Assembly: GCA_022782405.1 (NCBI GenBank)
Contig: JALFNK010000001.1
Coordinates: 1 to 64,000 of the forward strand
Reading direction: 5' to 3'
Source of the DNA: Alistipes sp.
GTDB taxonomy: Bacteria > Bacteroidota > Bacteroidia > Bacteroidales > Rikenellaceae
DNA: 64,000 nucleotides
The notes beneath the pieces are model-generated. The model did no database searches and had not been told where the DNA came from. It saw only the letters and a list, made by a program, of their open reading frames with translations. Both the position numbers and the translations under genes were made by a program. Shown piece after piece: positions 15,823 to 24,300 of the stretch; the stretch's first letter is position 1, and the number at the start of each line of letters is the position of its first letter.

Positions 15823-16119
15823 TCATCTGATAGCTCTGACGTAGTGGCTCTCCAACAGTTTATGGAGCGCCGACTGGGGATAAAGAATCTTGCCGCCGAT
15901 GGAAGTATAAGGTATCTGGCGGTTGTCGCGGTAGTTCTGCAAGGAACGCTTGCTCAGACTGAAAAGGTCGCAAACTTCCTCGCTGGTGAGGTAGACCTCA
16001 TTTCCGATTGCCGGGCGGTGAGTGTCGATCAAAATATCTACGGCTTGGATAGCACGGATGATATTGCGGCGCAGCTCTTTGAACTCGCTGCTGTCGCGGG
16101 TGATGATATTCTCGCACAT
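15823..16119 (-). CDS. Excisionase-like HTH DNA-binding protein
   Basis: 98 residues. The C-terminal part, VYLTSEEVCDLFSLSKRSLQNYRDNRQIPYTSIGGKILYPQSALHKLLE, is a winged HTH of the excisionase/MerR-like (HTH_17) type, with the recognition helix KRSLQNYR and the wing IGGKILYP. Such small proteins near the end of Bacteroidetes ICEs commonly act as directionality factors or transcription regulators. It begins 4 nt after the stop of a second, related HTH gene, so both are translated from one transcript that starts behind the right operator array. The two may bind as partners. Which of them, if either, is the true Xis cannot be decided here. Confidence 0.75.
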   Translation of the reverse strand: MCENIITRDSSEFKELRRNIIRAIQAVDILIDTHRPAIGNEVYLTSEEVCDLFSLSKRSLQNYRDNRQIPYTSIGGKILYPQSALHKLLESHYVRAIR

Positions 16120-16123
16120 GGCT

Positions 16124-16408
16124 CTATTCTGCTTTTATCAGGTTCTTTTCCAGAAGACGGCGGACATCCTCTTCTCGGAATACTACTTTGTTGCCGATGG
16201 CCGTGTAAGGGATGATACCGCAAGACCGATAATATTGCAAAGCGCGTTTGGTAATACTAAAAGCCTTGCAAACATCATCCGCTGTCAGCCAGCGGACAGT
16301 CGGGGATTTGCCTGTGAGACCCTGCAAGGCGGATACTCGTTCCAGCAGCCGCTGGACATGCGCCTGAAGATCGGTGTAGGCGCTCGTTTCAATAAGAATA
16401 CAATCCAT
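16124..16408 (-). CDS. Excisionase-like HTH DNA-binding protein, first gene of the pair
   Basis: 94 residues. N-terminal coiled-coil-like helix (ETSAYTDLQAHVQRLLERVSALQ), then WLTADDVCKAFSITKRALQYYRSCGIIPYTAIGNKVVFREEDVRRLLE, again an HTH_17/excisionase-like winged HTH with the same KRALQYYR recognition helix and IGNKVVF wing as its neighbour. It is the promoter-proximal gene of a two-gene minus-strand operon. Its start lies 31 nt after a weak -7-like box (TAACTTGC) that is preceded, at 28 nt, by the triple GCGGAC operator. Autoregulation through that operator, and control of the DUF3945 operon by the same protein, is an attractive inference. Confidence 0.75.
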   Translation of the reverse strand: MDCILIETSAYTDLQAHVQRLLERVSALQGLTGKSPTVRWLTADDVCKAFSITKRALQYYRSCGIIPYTAIGNKVVFREEDVRRLLEKNLIKAE

Positions 16409-16439
16409 AATGATATATTTAGACGGAACTATTAAAGCC

Positions 16440-16447
16440 GCAAGTTA
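16440..16447 (-). promoter_or_regulatory. Candidate -7 box of the HTH operon
   Basis: On the minus strand TAACTTGC, an imperfect TAnnTTTG, 31 nt before the start codon. Its distance to the GCGGAC array (28 nt) equals that at the left array, which is the main support. Confidence 0.4.
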
Positions 16448-16475
16448 ATATCACATGGAGCATTCAGCTACCGAT

Positions 16476-16501
16476 GTCCGCTACTGACCGCTCCAGTCCG
16501 C
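16476..16501 (-). promoter_or_regulatory. Operator array, right copy: three 10-bp direct repeats
   Basis: Read on the minus strand the repeats are GCGGAC (16501-16496), GCGGTC (16491-16486) and GCGGAC (16481-16476), exactly 10 bp apart, with spacer TGGA after the first and ATC after the last, as at 1749-1778. On the plus strand the -33 box of a divergent promoter begins 27 nt away. The array therefore lies between two divergent promoters and could control both. Confidence 0.65.
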
Positions 16502-16528
16502 AACGGACAGAAAGACAGCTAATAGGCG

Positions 16529-16560
16529 TTTGATTATTTACAAAAAATTGCGTATATTTG
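16529..16560 (+). promoter_or_regulatory. Strong promoter of a short transcript
   Basis: TTTG (16529-16532), a 20-nt spacer and TATATTTG (16553-16560): a full-consensus Bacteroidetes promoter pointing toward dnaK. Its expected start, about 16566, is only about 105-150 nt from two terminators. Confidence 0.65.
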
Positions 16561-16576
16561 TCGTAGAGTCTTTGAC

Positions 16577-16633
16577 ATGATGAAGAGTAAGGGTAGAAAT
16601 GACGAACCTGCGTTACTAAATCATTACCTGTAA
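16577..16633 (+). CDS. Possible 18-codon peptide in the short ICE-end transcript
   Basis: An ATGATG start gives MMKSKGRNDEPALLNHYL and a stop, with the transcript start expected about 11 nt upstream. There is no clear ribosome-binding site, but that is normal in this phylum. It is enclosed by a strong promoter and two terminators, so the unit is surely transcribed if the promoter works, but whether the peptide is made is open. It could equally be a small RNA or the remnant of a longer gene (such as an integrase) lost by deletion. Confidence 0.3.
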   Translation: MMKSKGRNDEPALLNHYL

Positions 16634-16637
16634 AAAA

Positions 16638-16670
16638 TCATCGCCGTAACTTATTGTGTTACAGCGATGA
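16638..16670. terminator. Hairpin terminator 1 after the short transcript
   Basis: TCATCGCCGTAAC (16638-16650) pairs with GTTACAGCGATGA (16658-16670), loop 7 nt, one mismatch. An A run precedes it, so it may also work on the minus strand; the downstream T content is low. Confidence 0.6.
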
Positions 16671-16681
16671 TATTAAAATCT

Positions 16682-16713
16682 CCGGAACCTATTAGGGATC
16701 CGGCATTTTTTTT
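16682..16713 (+). terminator. Intrinsic terminator 2, next to the chromosomal dnaK leader
   Basis: CCGGAACC (16682-16689), loop TATTA, GGGATCCGG (16695-16703), then CA and eight T (16706-16713). A classical intrinsic terminator pointing toward dnaK that insulates dnaK from the element. Confidence 0.75.
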
Positions 16714-16993
16714 ACGGTGGCTGTAGATTCCGCTGTTCCTTATTATAATAAGTTATGGCCGGTTTCGCATCCCGGGCCATTGCCGGAACTGCCGCGGCAA
16801 GGTTTCCTGCCAAAATGCCGGGTTCCGGGGATCCGTCTGTCCTCTTTTTTTGTCATCGGGCTGTCAAATTGGCAGGGATTCCCGTTTGGTACAACCTTTG
16901 TTTGGAAGTAGGGCGTATCCGACGACCGGAACCCGAAGGCGAAGGGATGCGGAACAACGACGAAAAAAGAACAATTAAAAACATAGTACAGTT
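16714..16993 (+). promoter_or_regulatory. Gene-free leader region of dnaK
   Basis: 280 bases with no convincing gene. They hold a GC-rich fold, CCGGAAC (16783-16789) with GTTCCGG (16822-16828), enclosing the palindrome TGCCGCGGCA. Further on, TTGGCA (16869-16874) is followed by TACAACCTTTG, a poor fit to TAnnTTTG. A dnaK promoter must lie here, but no clean one can be named, and no CIRCE-type inverted repeat (TTAGCACTC-N9-GAGTGCTAA) is present. Confidence 0.4.
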
Positions 16994-18910
16994 ATGGCAA
17001 AGATTATTGGTATCGATTTAGGAACTACGAACTCCTGCGTGGCAGTGATGGAGGGCAACGAGCCCGTGGTTATCCCCAACTCGGAGGGTCACCGCACGAC
17101 GCCGTCCGTCGTGGCATTCACGGCCGACGGGGAGCGCAAGGTGGGTGATCCCGCCAAGCGGCAGGCAATCACGAACCCCAAGCGCACGGTCTTCTCGATC
17201 AAGCGTTTCATGGGTGAGACTTACGACAAGGTAACGGCCGATATCGCCCGTGCGCCCTATTCGATCGTCCGTGGCGACAACAACACGCCGCGTGTCGATA
17301 TCGACGGACGCCTCTATACGCCGCAGGAGATCTCGGCGATCATTCTCCAGAAGATGAAGAAGACGGCCGAGGATTACCTGGGCCAGGAGGTTACCGAGGC
17401 GGTGATTACGGTCCCGGCCTACTTCTCCGACTCGCAGCGTCAGGCTACGAAGGAGGCCGGTGAGATCGCGGGACTGAAGGTTCGCCGAATCATCAACGAG
17501 CCTACAGCAGCAGCCCTGGCCTACGGTCTGGACAAGAAGCAGAACGACATGAAGATCGCCGTATACGACCTGGGCGGCGGTACGTTCGATATCTCGATTT
17601 TGGAGTTGGGCGACGGCGTCTTCGAGGTGAAGTCCACGAACGGCGATACGCACCTGGGAGGCGATGACTTCGACCATGTGCTGATCGACTACATGGCCGA
17701 GGCCTTCAAGGCCGAGCACGGCATCGACCTGCGTGAGGACCCGATGGCGCTGCAGCGACTGAAGGAGGCTGCCGAGAAGGCGAAGATCGAACTCTCGTCC
17801 TCGACGACGACGGAGATCAACCTGCCGTACATCATGCCCGTAAACGGTATTCCGCAGCACCTTGTCATGACCCTGACGCGTGCCAAGTTCGAGCAGTTGT
17901 GCGACCATCTGATCCGCAAGACCGTCGAGCCGTGCAAGCAGGCGTTGCGCGATGCGGGCCTCGAGGCTTCGCAGATCGACGAGGTGATCCTTGTGGGTGG
18001 TTCGACGCGTATTCCCGCCATCCAGAAAATCGTTGCCGACTTCTTCGGCAAGACGCCCAACAAGTCGGTGAACCCCGATGAGGTCGTAGCCATCGGCGCC
18101 GCCATTCAGGGTGGTGTGCTGACGGGCGAAGTGAAGGATGTGCTGCTGCTCGACGTTACGCCGCTGTCGCTCGGCATCGAGACGCTGGGCGGTGTGATGA
18201 CGAAGCTCATCGACGCCAACACGACGATCCCGACGCGCAAGTCGGAGGTCTTCTCGACGGCTGCCGACAACCAGCCTTCCGTTGAGATCAACGTCTGCCA
18301 GGGCGAGCGTCCGCTGGCCCGCGACAACAAGTCGATCGGCCGCTTCCACCTCGACGGCATTCCGGCCGCACCGCGTGGCGTGCCGCAGATCGAGGTAACG
18401 TTCGATATCGATGCCAACGGTATCCTGAACGTATCGGCCAAGGACAAGGGCACGGGCAAGGAGCAGAAGATCCGTATCGAGGCATCGTCGGGTCTGACCG
18501 AGCAGGAGATCCAGCGCATGCGCGACGAGGCGAAGGCCAACGAGGCGAAGGACAAGGCCGAGAAGGAGCGTATCGACAAGATCAACGCCGCCGACTCGAA
18601 CATCTTCGCCACCGAGAAGCAGCTCAAGGAGTACGGCGACAAGCTGCCTGCCGACAAGAAGGCGGCTATCGAAACGGCGCTTGGCAAGCTGAAGGAGGCG
18701 CACAAGAACGCCGACGTGGCAGCCATCGATACGGCCATCGCCGAACTCAATGCCGCCTGGCAGGCCGCCTCGCAGGACATCTACGCACAGCAGCAGGCAC
18801 AGGGCGCCCAGCAGAACGCCGGGGCCGGCCAGCAGCAGGCCAATACGGGTGCCCAGTCGAACGACGGCAGCTCGCAGCCCGAGGACGTCGAGTTCGAGGA
18901 GGTAAAATAA
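16994..18910 (+). CDS. dnaK: Molecular chaperone DnaK (Hsp70)
   Basis: 638 residues, the usual length. The ATPase domain shows the phosphate loops [13 protein letters not shown] (5-17) and [13 protein letters not shown] (about 190), and the adenosine motif [11 protein letters not shown] (about 335). The interdomain linker is [18 protein letters not shown]. The substrate domain follows (about 390-500), then the helical lid and a Q/A/G-rich tail ending DVEFEEVK, the conserved EEVD-like bacterial terminus. It binds exposed hydrophobic segments of client proteins with DnaJ and GrpE, neither of which is encoded nearby. It is transcribed alone, with a strong terminator 50 nt downstream, and marks the first chromosomal gene beyond the ICE. 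Confidence 0.98.
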   Translation: MAKIIGIDLGTTNSCVAVMEGNEPVVIPNSEGHRTTPSVVAFTADGERKVGDPAKRQAITNPKRTVFSIKRFMGETYDKVTADIARAPYSIVRGDNNTPRVDIDGRLYTPQEISAIILQKMKKTAEDYLGQEVTEAVITVPAYFSDSQRQATKEAGEIAGLKVRRIINEPTAAALAYGLDKKQNDMKIAVYDLGGGTFDISILELGDGVFEVKSTNGDTHLGGDDFDHVLIDYMAEAFKAEHGIDLREDPMALQRLKEAAEKAKIELSSSTTTEINLPYIMPVNGIPQHLVMTLTRAKFEQLCDHLIRKTVEPCKQALRDAGLEASQIDEVILVGGSTRIPAIQKIVADFFGKTPNKSVNPDEVVAIGAAIQGGVLTGEVKDVLLLDVTPLSLGIETLGGVMTKLIDANTTIPTRKSEVFSTAADNQPSVEINVCQGERPLARDNKSIGRFHLDGIPAAPRGVPQIEVTFDIDANGILNVSAKDKGTGKEQKIRIEASSGLTEQEIQRMRDEAKANEAKDKAEKERIDKINAADSNIFATEKQLKEYGDKLPADKKAAIETALGKLKEAHKNADVAAIDTAIAELNAAWQAASQDIYAQQQAQGAQQNAGAGQQQANTGAQSNDGSSQPEDVEFEEVK

Positions 18911-18960
18911 ACGGGCGCAGGCCCCGGACGTACGGCTGATCCGCGCGTCTGAAACAAAAA

Positions 18961-18993
18961 GCGGGGGAGTGGTGACACTCCTCCGCTTTTTTT
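18961..18993. terminator. Terminator of dnaK
   Basis: GCGGGGGAGTG (18961-18971), loop GTGA, CACTCCTCCGC (18976-18986) with one mismatch, then seven T. An A run precedes the stem (AAACAAAAA), so it also serves the convergent fucosidase gene. Confidence 0.85.
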
Positions 18994-19010
18994 CGTGTAT
19001 TCGGGTGGAA

Positions 19011-20315
19011 TTACTCCCCGACGGTCAGCACGACGATATGGTCCGGTGCTTCGGGCTTTGTTCCCAGTCGGAGCGTTATGCCCTCGTCATCCTGCCTGAA
19101 TCCGATTTTTTGGCCGTCGGCGAAGTTTGCCGCCTTGCGCACGCGCATGCCGCGGATCGGCACGAAGAGCTCCGTATCGGGCCAGTCGAGGATATGGATG
19201 TAGATCCGGTCGCCGCAACGGGTCGTAACGCCCCAGGCCCGCGGCGTTACGGGCCCGGCTTCCGTTCCGCAGATCGAAGCTGCGTTTTCGTGCATCCAGG
19301 CGCCGATTCCTTCGAGGCGTTCGAGCGCCGCATCGGGCAGTGCGCCGTCGGGCTGCGGGCCGATGTTGAGCAGCAGGTTGCCGCCACGTCCGGCTGCCCC
19401 CGCGAGATAGCGGATCAACTCGTCGGTCGATTTGTAGTTCCGGTCCGTGATGCGGTAGCCCCACGAACCGTTCATCGTCTGGCAAGTCTCGAGCGGCAGG
19501 CGGCTTACCTCCTGTCCCGACAGTCCGGCGGTGTTCTCGCCGGGCAGATCGCGCTCGAAGGTCTGCACATCCTCCCCCTCGAAAGGCGCAAGATGGTGGT
19601 TGTTCACTACCAGACAGGCGGGCTGCAGCCGGTGTATGAGGCCGTATAGCTCTCCGAGCCGCCAGTCGAACGAGGGATTCTCGTCCTGATCCCATACACC
19701 GTCGAACCAGATAGCCCCCACGGGCCCGTATTGCGTGAGCAGTTCGGTGAGCTGCGCCTTCATGAAGGCGAAGTAGGCATCGGCATCCTCCTTTTCGGGA
19801 TCGCGACCCGTGCCGCGTCCGGTTCTCCCGCGCGGGGCATCCTCGCGCCACCAGTCGATGAGCGAGTAGTAGAAGTGCACGCCCAGTCCCTGACGGTGGC
19901 ACTCTTCGGCCAGTTCACGCACCACATCGCGTGCAAAGGGCGTTGCCTCCACGACGTTATAGGGCGACTGGGCCGTGCGGAACATCGAGAATCCGTCGTG
20001 GTGGCGCGTCGTGAAGCAGACGTAGCGGGCCCCGGCCTCCCGGAATGCCGTAACCCATTGCCGGGCGTCGAAACGAGTCGGGCAGAAGGCTCCGGCGAGT
20101 TTCGCATATTCGTTGCGGTCGATGTCGAGGTTGGTCATCACCCATTCGCCCTGTCCGAGCAGGGCGTAAAGCCCCCAGTGGATGAAGATGCCGAATCGGT
20201 TGTCGGCGAATTGCCGCCGTGCGGCGAGATTCTCGGGGGTCGGTACATACCCGGGTTGTGCTGCGACGCTTGCGGCGAGCAGGGCGGCACAGCAGCAGAG
20301 AAGGAGTTTTTTCAT
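19011..20315 (-). CDS. Alpha-L-fucosidase, glycoside hydrolase family 29
   Basis: 434 residues with a Sec signal peptide (LLLCCCAALLAASVAAQ), so periplasmic or surface-exposed. GH29 features: NRFGIFIHWGLYALLGQGEW (40-58), FTTRHHDGFSMF (101-112), GVHFYYSLIDWW and the catalytic nucleophile in GAIWFDGVWD (Asp205). RGGNLLLNIGPQPDG is the usual C-terminal part of the catalytic barrel. The enzyme releases alpha-linked fucose, probably from mucin or milk glycans, with retention of configuration. It lacks the large C-terminal beta-sandwich extensions of some relatives, which suggests a GH29-B-like or minimal architecture. The gene stands alone, not in a susC/susD locus. A palindrome over its transcription start (20321-20341) suggests repression by an unknown regulator. 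Confidence 0.9.
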   Translation of the reverse strand: MKKLLLCCCAALLAASVAAQPGYVPTPENLAARRQFADNRFGIFIHWGLYALLGQGEWVMTNLDIDRNEYAKLAGAFCPTRFDARQWVTAFREAGARYVCFTTRHHDGFSMFRTAQSPYNVVEATPFARDVVRELAEECHRQGLGVHFYYSLIDWWREDAPRGRTGRGTGRDPEKEDADAYFAFMKAQLTELLTQYGPVGAIWFDGVWDQDENPSFDWRLGELYGLIHRLQPACLVVNNHHLAPFEGEDVQTFERDLPGENTAGLSGQEVSRLPLETCQTMNGSWGYRITDRNYKSTDELIRYLAGAAGRGGNLLLNIGPQPDGALPDAALERLEGIGAWMHENAASICGTEAGPVTPRAWGVTTRCGDRIYIHILDWPDTELFVPIRGMRVRKAANFADGQKIGFRQDDEGITLRLGTKPEAPDHIVVLTVGE

Positions 20316-20320
20316 GCGGA

Positions 20321-20345
20321 TTTGGGAATTTGTTTCCCAAAGATA
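20321..20345 (-). promoter_or_regulatory. Fucosidase promoter with overlapping palindromic operator
   Basis: On the minus strand TATCTTTG (20345-20338) is a consensus -7 box. The inverted repeat TTTGGGAA (20321-20328)/TTCCCAAA (20334-20341) with a 5-nt centre overlaps the box and the expected start site, 6 nt ahead of the start codon. The position fits a repressor operator. Confidence 0.55.
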
Positions 20346-20382
20346 CGAAAAGGATCGGAAATTCCGCCTCCGGGCTTCGGAA

Positions 20383-21273
20383 TTAGCTTCTTTTGCCGGT
20401 CCGCTCCGCGCGCCACATGCCGTAGAGAATCATTGCGGCACCCGCCATGGCCGCGAGGGTGATGCGCTCGCCGATACAGAGCGCCGCCGTGAGCATTGTA
20501 ACCAACGGATTGATATAGATGTAGTTCGTGGCCCGTACGGCGCCCAGCCGGAGCATGGCGACATTCCAGAGCGCATAACAGATGCCCGAGGCCACGATGC
20601 CCAGAAAGAGCAGGTTGCCCCATACGACGGGTTGTGCGAGTTGTGCGGCCGATACGTCGAACAGCCGCAGGAGGAATACGGGCAGGATGGTCAGAATGCC
20701 GTAGAAAAAGACCTTGCGGGCGATGAACGCCGCGGAATAACGGTTCCCGAGGCGTTTGATTACCAGCGAATAGACCATCCACATCAGGGCTGCGGCCAGA
20801 GCCAGCAGGTCTCCTTTGGGCGAAAGGTGCAGGATGAATCGCCCGTTGAGGACGACAAGAGCCATGCCTGCTGCGGCCAGTGCGGCACCGCCCGCCTGCC
20901 GGCGCGTCATGCGTTCGCTGCGGTCGGTCAGACCGAGTGCGAGGGCCGTCCATACGGGAGCCGTGCAGACGATCAGCGATACATTCGAGGCGGGGGCATA
21001 CTCCAGGGCGACATTCTCGAGCAGGAAGTAGAGTGATCCGCCGCTGATGCCGGCCGCGAGCATCCGGCCCTCGTCGCGAAGACTGTCGGCCAGGAGCCTG
21101 CGCGGGGCAAAGGGGATCATGCCCAGATAGGCCATTACGAAACGTATGAAGAAGATCTCCTCGGGGGTGAGCCCTGCGGCGATCAATGCCTTGGTCGAGA
21201 CGAACGTCGCACCCCAGACGCAGACCGTGAAAAGGGCGGCCAGGTGGTATCTGTATTCGGAATAACGTTTCAT
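20383..21273 (-). CDS. EamA/DMT family permease (drug/metabolite exporter)
   Basis: 296 residues with ten predicted membrane segments arranged as two EamA halves (about 8-130 and 150-285). Typical family sequence includes FTVCVWGATFVSTKALIAAGLTPEEIFFIRF at the start of the first half, APVWTALAL at its end, and GASGICYALWN-like GIVASGICYALWNVAMLRLGAVRATNYIYINPLVTML in the second. EamA exporters move amino acids or other metabolites across the inner membrane; the substrate cannot be predicted. The gene lies alone, 67 nt upstream of the fucosidase on the same strand. A -7 box lies only 7 nt before the start codon, so its mRNA is probably nearly leaderless. Confidence 0.85.
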   Translation of the reverse strand: MKRYSEYRYHLAALFTVCVWGATFVSTKALIAAGLTPEEIFFIRFVMAYLGMIPFAPRRLLADSLRDEGRMLAAGISGGSLYFLLENVALEYAPASNVSLIVCTAPVWTALALGLTDRSERMTRRQAGGAALAAAGMALVVLNGRFILHLSPKGDLLALAAALMWMVYSLVIKRLGNRYSAAFIARKVFFYGILTILPVFLLRLFDVSAAQLAQPVVWGNLLFLGIVASGICYALWNVAMLRLGAVRATNYIYINPLVTMLTAALCIGERITLAAMAGAAMILYGMWRAERTGKRS

Positions 21274-21280
21274 GGCGCCT

Positions 21281-21288
21281 CAAAAATA
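21281..21288 (-). promoter_or_regulatory. -7 box directly before the DMT permease start
   Basis: On the minus strand TATTTTTG (21288-21281) matches TAnnTTTG; only 7 nt separate it from the ATG (21273). The message would start within a few bases of the start codon. Confidence 0.5.
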
Positions 21289-21330
21289 GAGATTTTTCGG
21301 CGGGGATACATATTTTCCATTCTTTTTTTT

Positions 21331-21338
21331 TATCTTTG
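21331..21338 (+). promoter_or_regulatory. -7 box of secDF
   Basis: TATCTTTG, consensus, preceded by a T-rich stretch with no distinct TTTG. It lies 59 nt before the secDF start codon. Confidence 0.6.
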
Positions 21339-21397
21339 CGTGCTATTGTGCGTAATGAATGAATTACAACAAATAATAACAAATTTTTTTCACGCAA

Positions 21398-24300
21398 ATG
21401 CAAAGTAAAGGTTTTATTAAACTCATCGCGGTACTGCTTGTGCTCGCGTGCGTTTATCAGCTCTCGTTTACGTTCAAGACGCGTAGCGTAGAGAAGAAGG
21501 CGGCCGAGTACGCCGCGCAGTTCCCGCTCGACGAGCAGTCGGGAGCCGAGCAGCACTACCTCGACTCGGTGCAGAACCTGCCGGTCTACAATATGGGCCT
21601 GCGCAAGTTCACCTACAAGGAGTGCAAGGAGAAGGAACTGAATCTGGGTCTGGACCTGAAGGGCGGTATGAACGTCATGCTGGAGGTTCAGGTCGAGGAT
21701 GTGGTCAAGGCTCTTGCCGGCGACAGCCAGATGGATCCCTCGTTCCAGGCCGCCATTGCCGAGGCCAACGAGGCGCTGAAGCAGGGTACGTCGAGCGACT
21801 ATATCGGTGTCTTCGTGAAGGCATACGAGCGCCTTTCGGGCGGACAGCCGCTTGCCGCACTCTTTGTCAGCCCCGACCGCAAGGACATTACGCTCGAAAG
21901 CTCGGATGCCGATGTGGAGAAGCTGCTCAAGCGGGAGACCGAGGCTGCCATCGCTGCCTCGTTCAACGTGCTCCGCAGTCGTATCGACCACTTCGGCGTA
22001 ACGCAGCCCAACATCATGCGCCTGCCGAACTCGCACCGCATTCTGGTCGAGCTTCCGGGTGTGAAGGAGCCGCAGCGTGTCCGCGACCTGCTGCAGGGTA
22101 CCGCATCGCTGGAGTTCTGGACGACCTACGATGCCCGTGAGATCCTTCCGATGCTCGTATCGGCCGACAAGCTGCTCAAGTCGGAGATGACCGAGCAGAC
22201 GACGGAGGTTTCCACCGGGGAGGACGAGGCTGTTTCCGCCGAGGCATCGGCTGCCGATACGACGGCCACCGAAGGAGGTCTTATCGCCGAGGTGGGCGCA
22301 TCCGAGCAGGCTCCTGCCGCCGAAGCCGCCCAGGGAGGCAACTTCAGCCGCGAGGAGAATCCGCTCTTTGCCGTACTTGATCCGTCGTATGCGGGAGGTG
22401 CCGCCATCGGTGCCGCCTACAAGGCCGATATGGCAGCCGTCAATGCCTACCTGTCGCAGCCTTCGGTTCGCGAGCTTCTTCCGGCCGACATCACCTTCAA
22501 GTGGGCGGTCAAGGGCGATGACCATATCGACGGCCGTTACTACCTCTATGCCATCAAGGTTTCGACGCCCGACGGCAAGGCTCCGCTGGACGGTTCGGTC
22601 GTAACCGATGCGCGCGAGCAGTATGCGCAGCGTGGTGCCACGGCCGAGGTTTCGATGACGATGAATGCCGAGGGTACGCAGGAGTGGGCGCGCCTGACGG
22701 GCGAGAACGTCGGCAAGTGCATTGCCATCGTACTCGACGGTTATGTCTATTCGGCTCCCCGCGTGAACGGCAAGATCGACAAGGGCCAGTCGTCGATTAC
22801 GGGCGACTTCACGATCCAGGAGGCCCAGGACCTTGCCAACGTGCTCAATTCGGGTAAGGTCCCCGCTCCGGCCAAGATCATCCAGGATACGGTCGTAGGT
22901 CCTTCGCTGGGTCAGGAGTCGATCAATGCGGGTATGCTCTCGTTCGTGATCGCCTTCATCCTGGTTCTCCTCTATATGGGTCTGTTCTACAAGACGGCGG
23001 GATGGATGGCCGACGTAGCGCTTCTTACCAACGTCTTCCTGCTGATGGGCGTGCTCGTATCGTTCGGTGCCGTGCTGACCCTTCCGGGTATCGCGGGTAT
23101 CGTGCTGACGATGGGTATGGCCGTCGATGCGAACGTCATCATCTACGAACGTATCAAGGAGGAGCTGCGTGGCGGCAAGGGCCTTTCGCTGGCTATCAAG
23201 GACGGTTTCTCGAAGGCATATTCGGCCATCATCGACGGCCAGCTGACGACGATCATCACGGGTATCGTCCTCTTCGTCTTCGGTACGGGACCGGTTCAGG
23301 GCTTTGCCACGACGCTGATCATCGGTATCCTCACGTCGGTCTTCTGCGCAATCTTCATCACGCGTCTGCTGATCGAGTGGATCGTTGCGAAGTGGGGTTC
23401 GATCTCCTTCTCGCACAAGTGGTCGGAGAACTTCCTCAATAACACGCATGTCGATTTCATCAGCAAGCGCAAGGTTTCCTATGTGATCTCCATCGCCCTG
23501 ATGGTTCTGTCGTTCGTGTCGTTTGCCGTGCGCGGACTGAATCTGGGCGCCGAGTTTACGGGCGGTCGTGCCTATGTGGTGCGTTTCGACAAGGCCGTTT
23601 CGGCCGAGGAGGTGCGTCAGAACCTCTCCGCCGCCTTCGCGAAGATCGACAATGCGGACGCTTCGTCGATCAGCTTCGAGGTGAAGCAGTACGGCAACGA
23701 GAACCAGATGCGTATCGTAACGCAGTACCGTTACGACGATACGTCGGACGAGGCTACGGCCGAGGTGGAGCGTATCCTTTACGACGCCGTGAAGCCGCTC
23801 TACTCCTATGAGATCTCCTTCGATCAGTTCCGCAACACGCAGACCGACCTGAACGGTATCCTTACGGCCGACAAGATCGGTCCCTCGATCGCTCAGGACA
23901 TGACGTGGAACGCCATCTACTCGGTGCTCTTCTCGCTGATCGCCATCGGACTCTACATCACCTTCCGTTTCAAGCGCTGGCAGTGGGCTACGGGAGCCAC
24001 GCTGGCCCTGGCCTTCAATGCCCTGCTCATCATCGGTATCTTCTCGATGTTCTACGGCATTCTGCCCTTCAACCTGGAGGTGAACCAGGCCTTCATCGCG
24101 GCCATCCTGACGATCATCGGTTATGCGATCAACGATACGGTGGTGGTCTTCGACCGAATCCGCGAGTACATGACGCTCTATCCGAAGCGCAATCTGAAGG
24201 AGCTCGTGAACGGCGCCATCAATTCGACGCTGTCGCGTACGATCAACACCTCGGGTACGACGCTCGTAACGCTGTTGGCCATCGTCATTTTCGGTGGCGA

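Larger units (their letters stand above)
142..16713. mobile_element. Right part of a Bacteroidales integrative conjugative element (ICE / conjugative transposon)
   Basis: This stretch contains a mobC/traG coupling-protein remnant, DUF3945, DUF1896 and DUF2958 genes, an orphan methyltransferase and tandem excisionase-like HTH genes, a set known from CTnDOT-type and related elements. Between them lie cargo genes: a fimbrial operon and an AbiH-type gene. The right limit is set provisionally at the last terminator before the dnaK leader; no att repeat was proven and no integrase gene is present in the window. The transfer genes proper (traA-traQ) would lie to the left of the window if the element is intact. 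Confidence 0.75.

Noticed and set aside
16551..16561. CTnDOT-like attachment core (GTANNTTTGC)
   Set aside because: GTATATTTGT matches only in part and is explained by the -7 promoter box; no second copy was found in the window.
16782..16828. Hairpin before dnaK as a CIRCE-type heat-shock operator
   Set aside because: CCGGAAC/GTTCCGG with a GC-rich centre bears no resemblance to the CIRCE inverted repeat.
17018..18703. 561-codon minus-strand frame
   Set aside because: Antisense shadow of dnaK caused by GC-rich codon use; composition unlike a protein.
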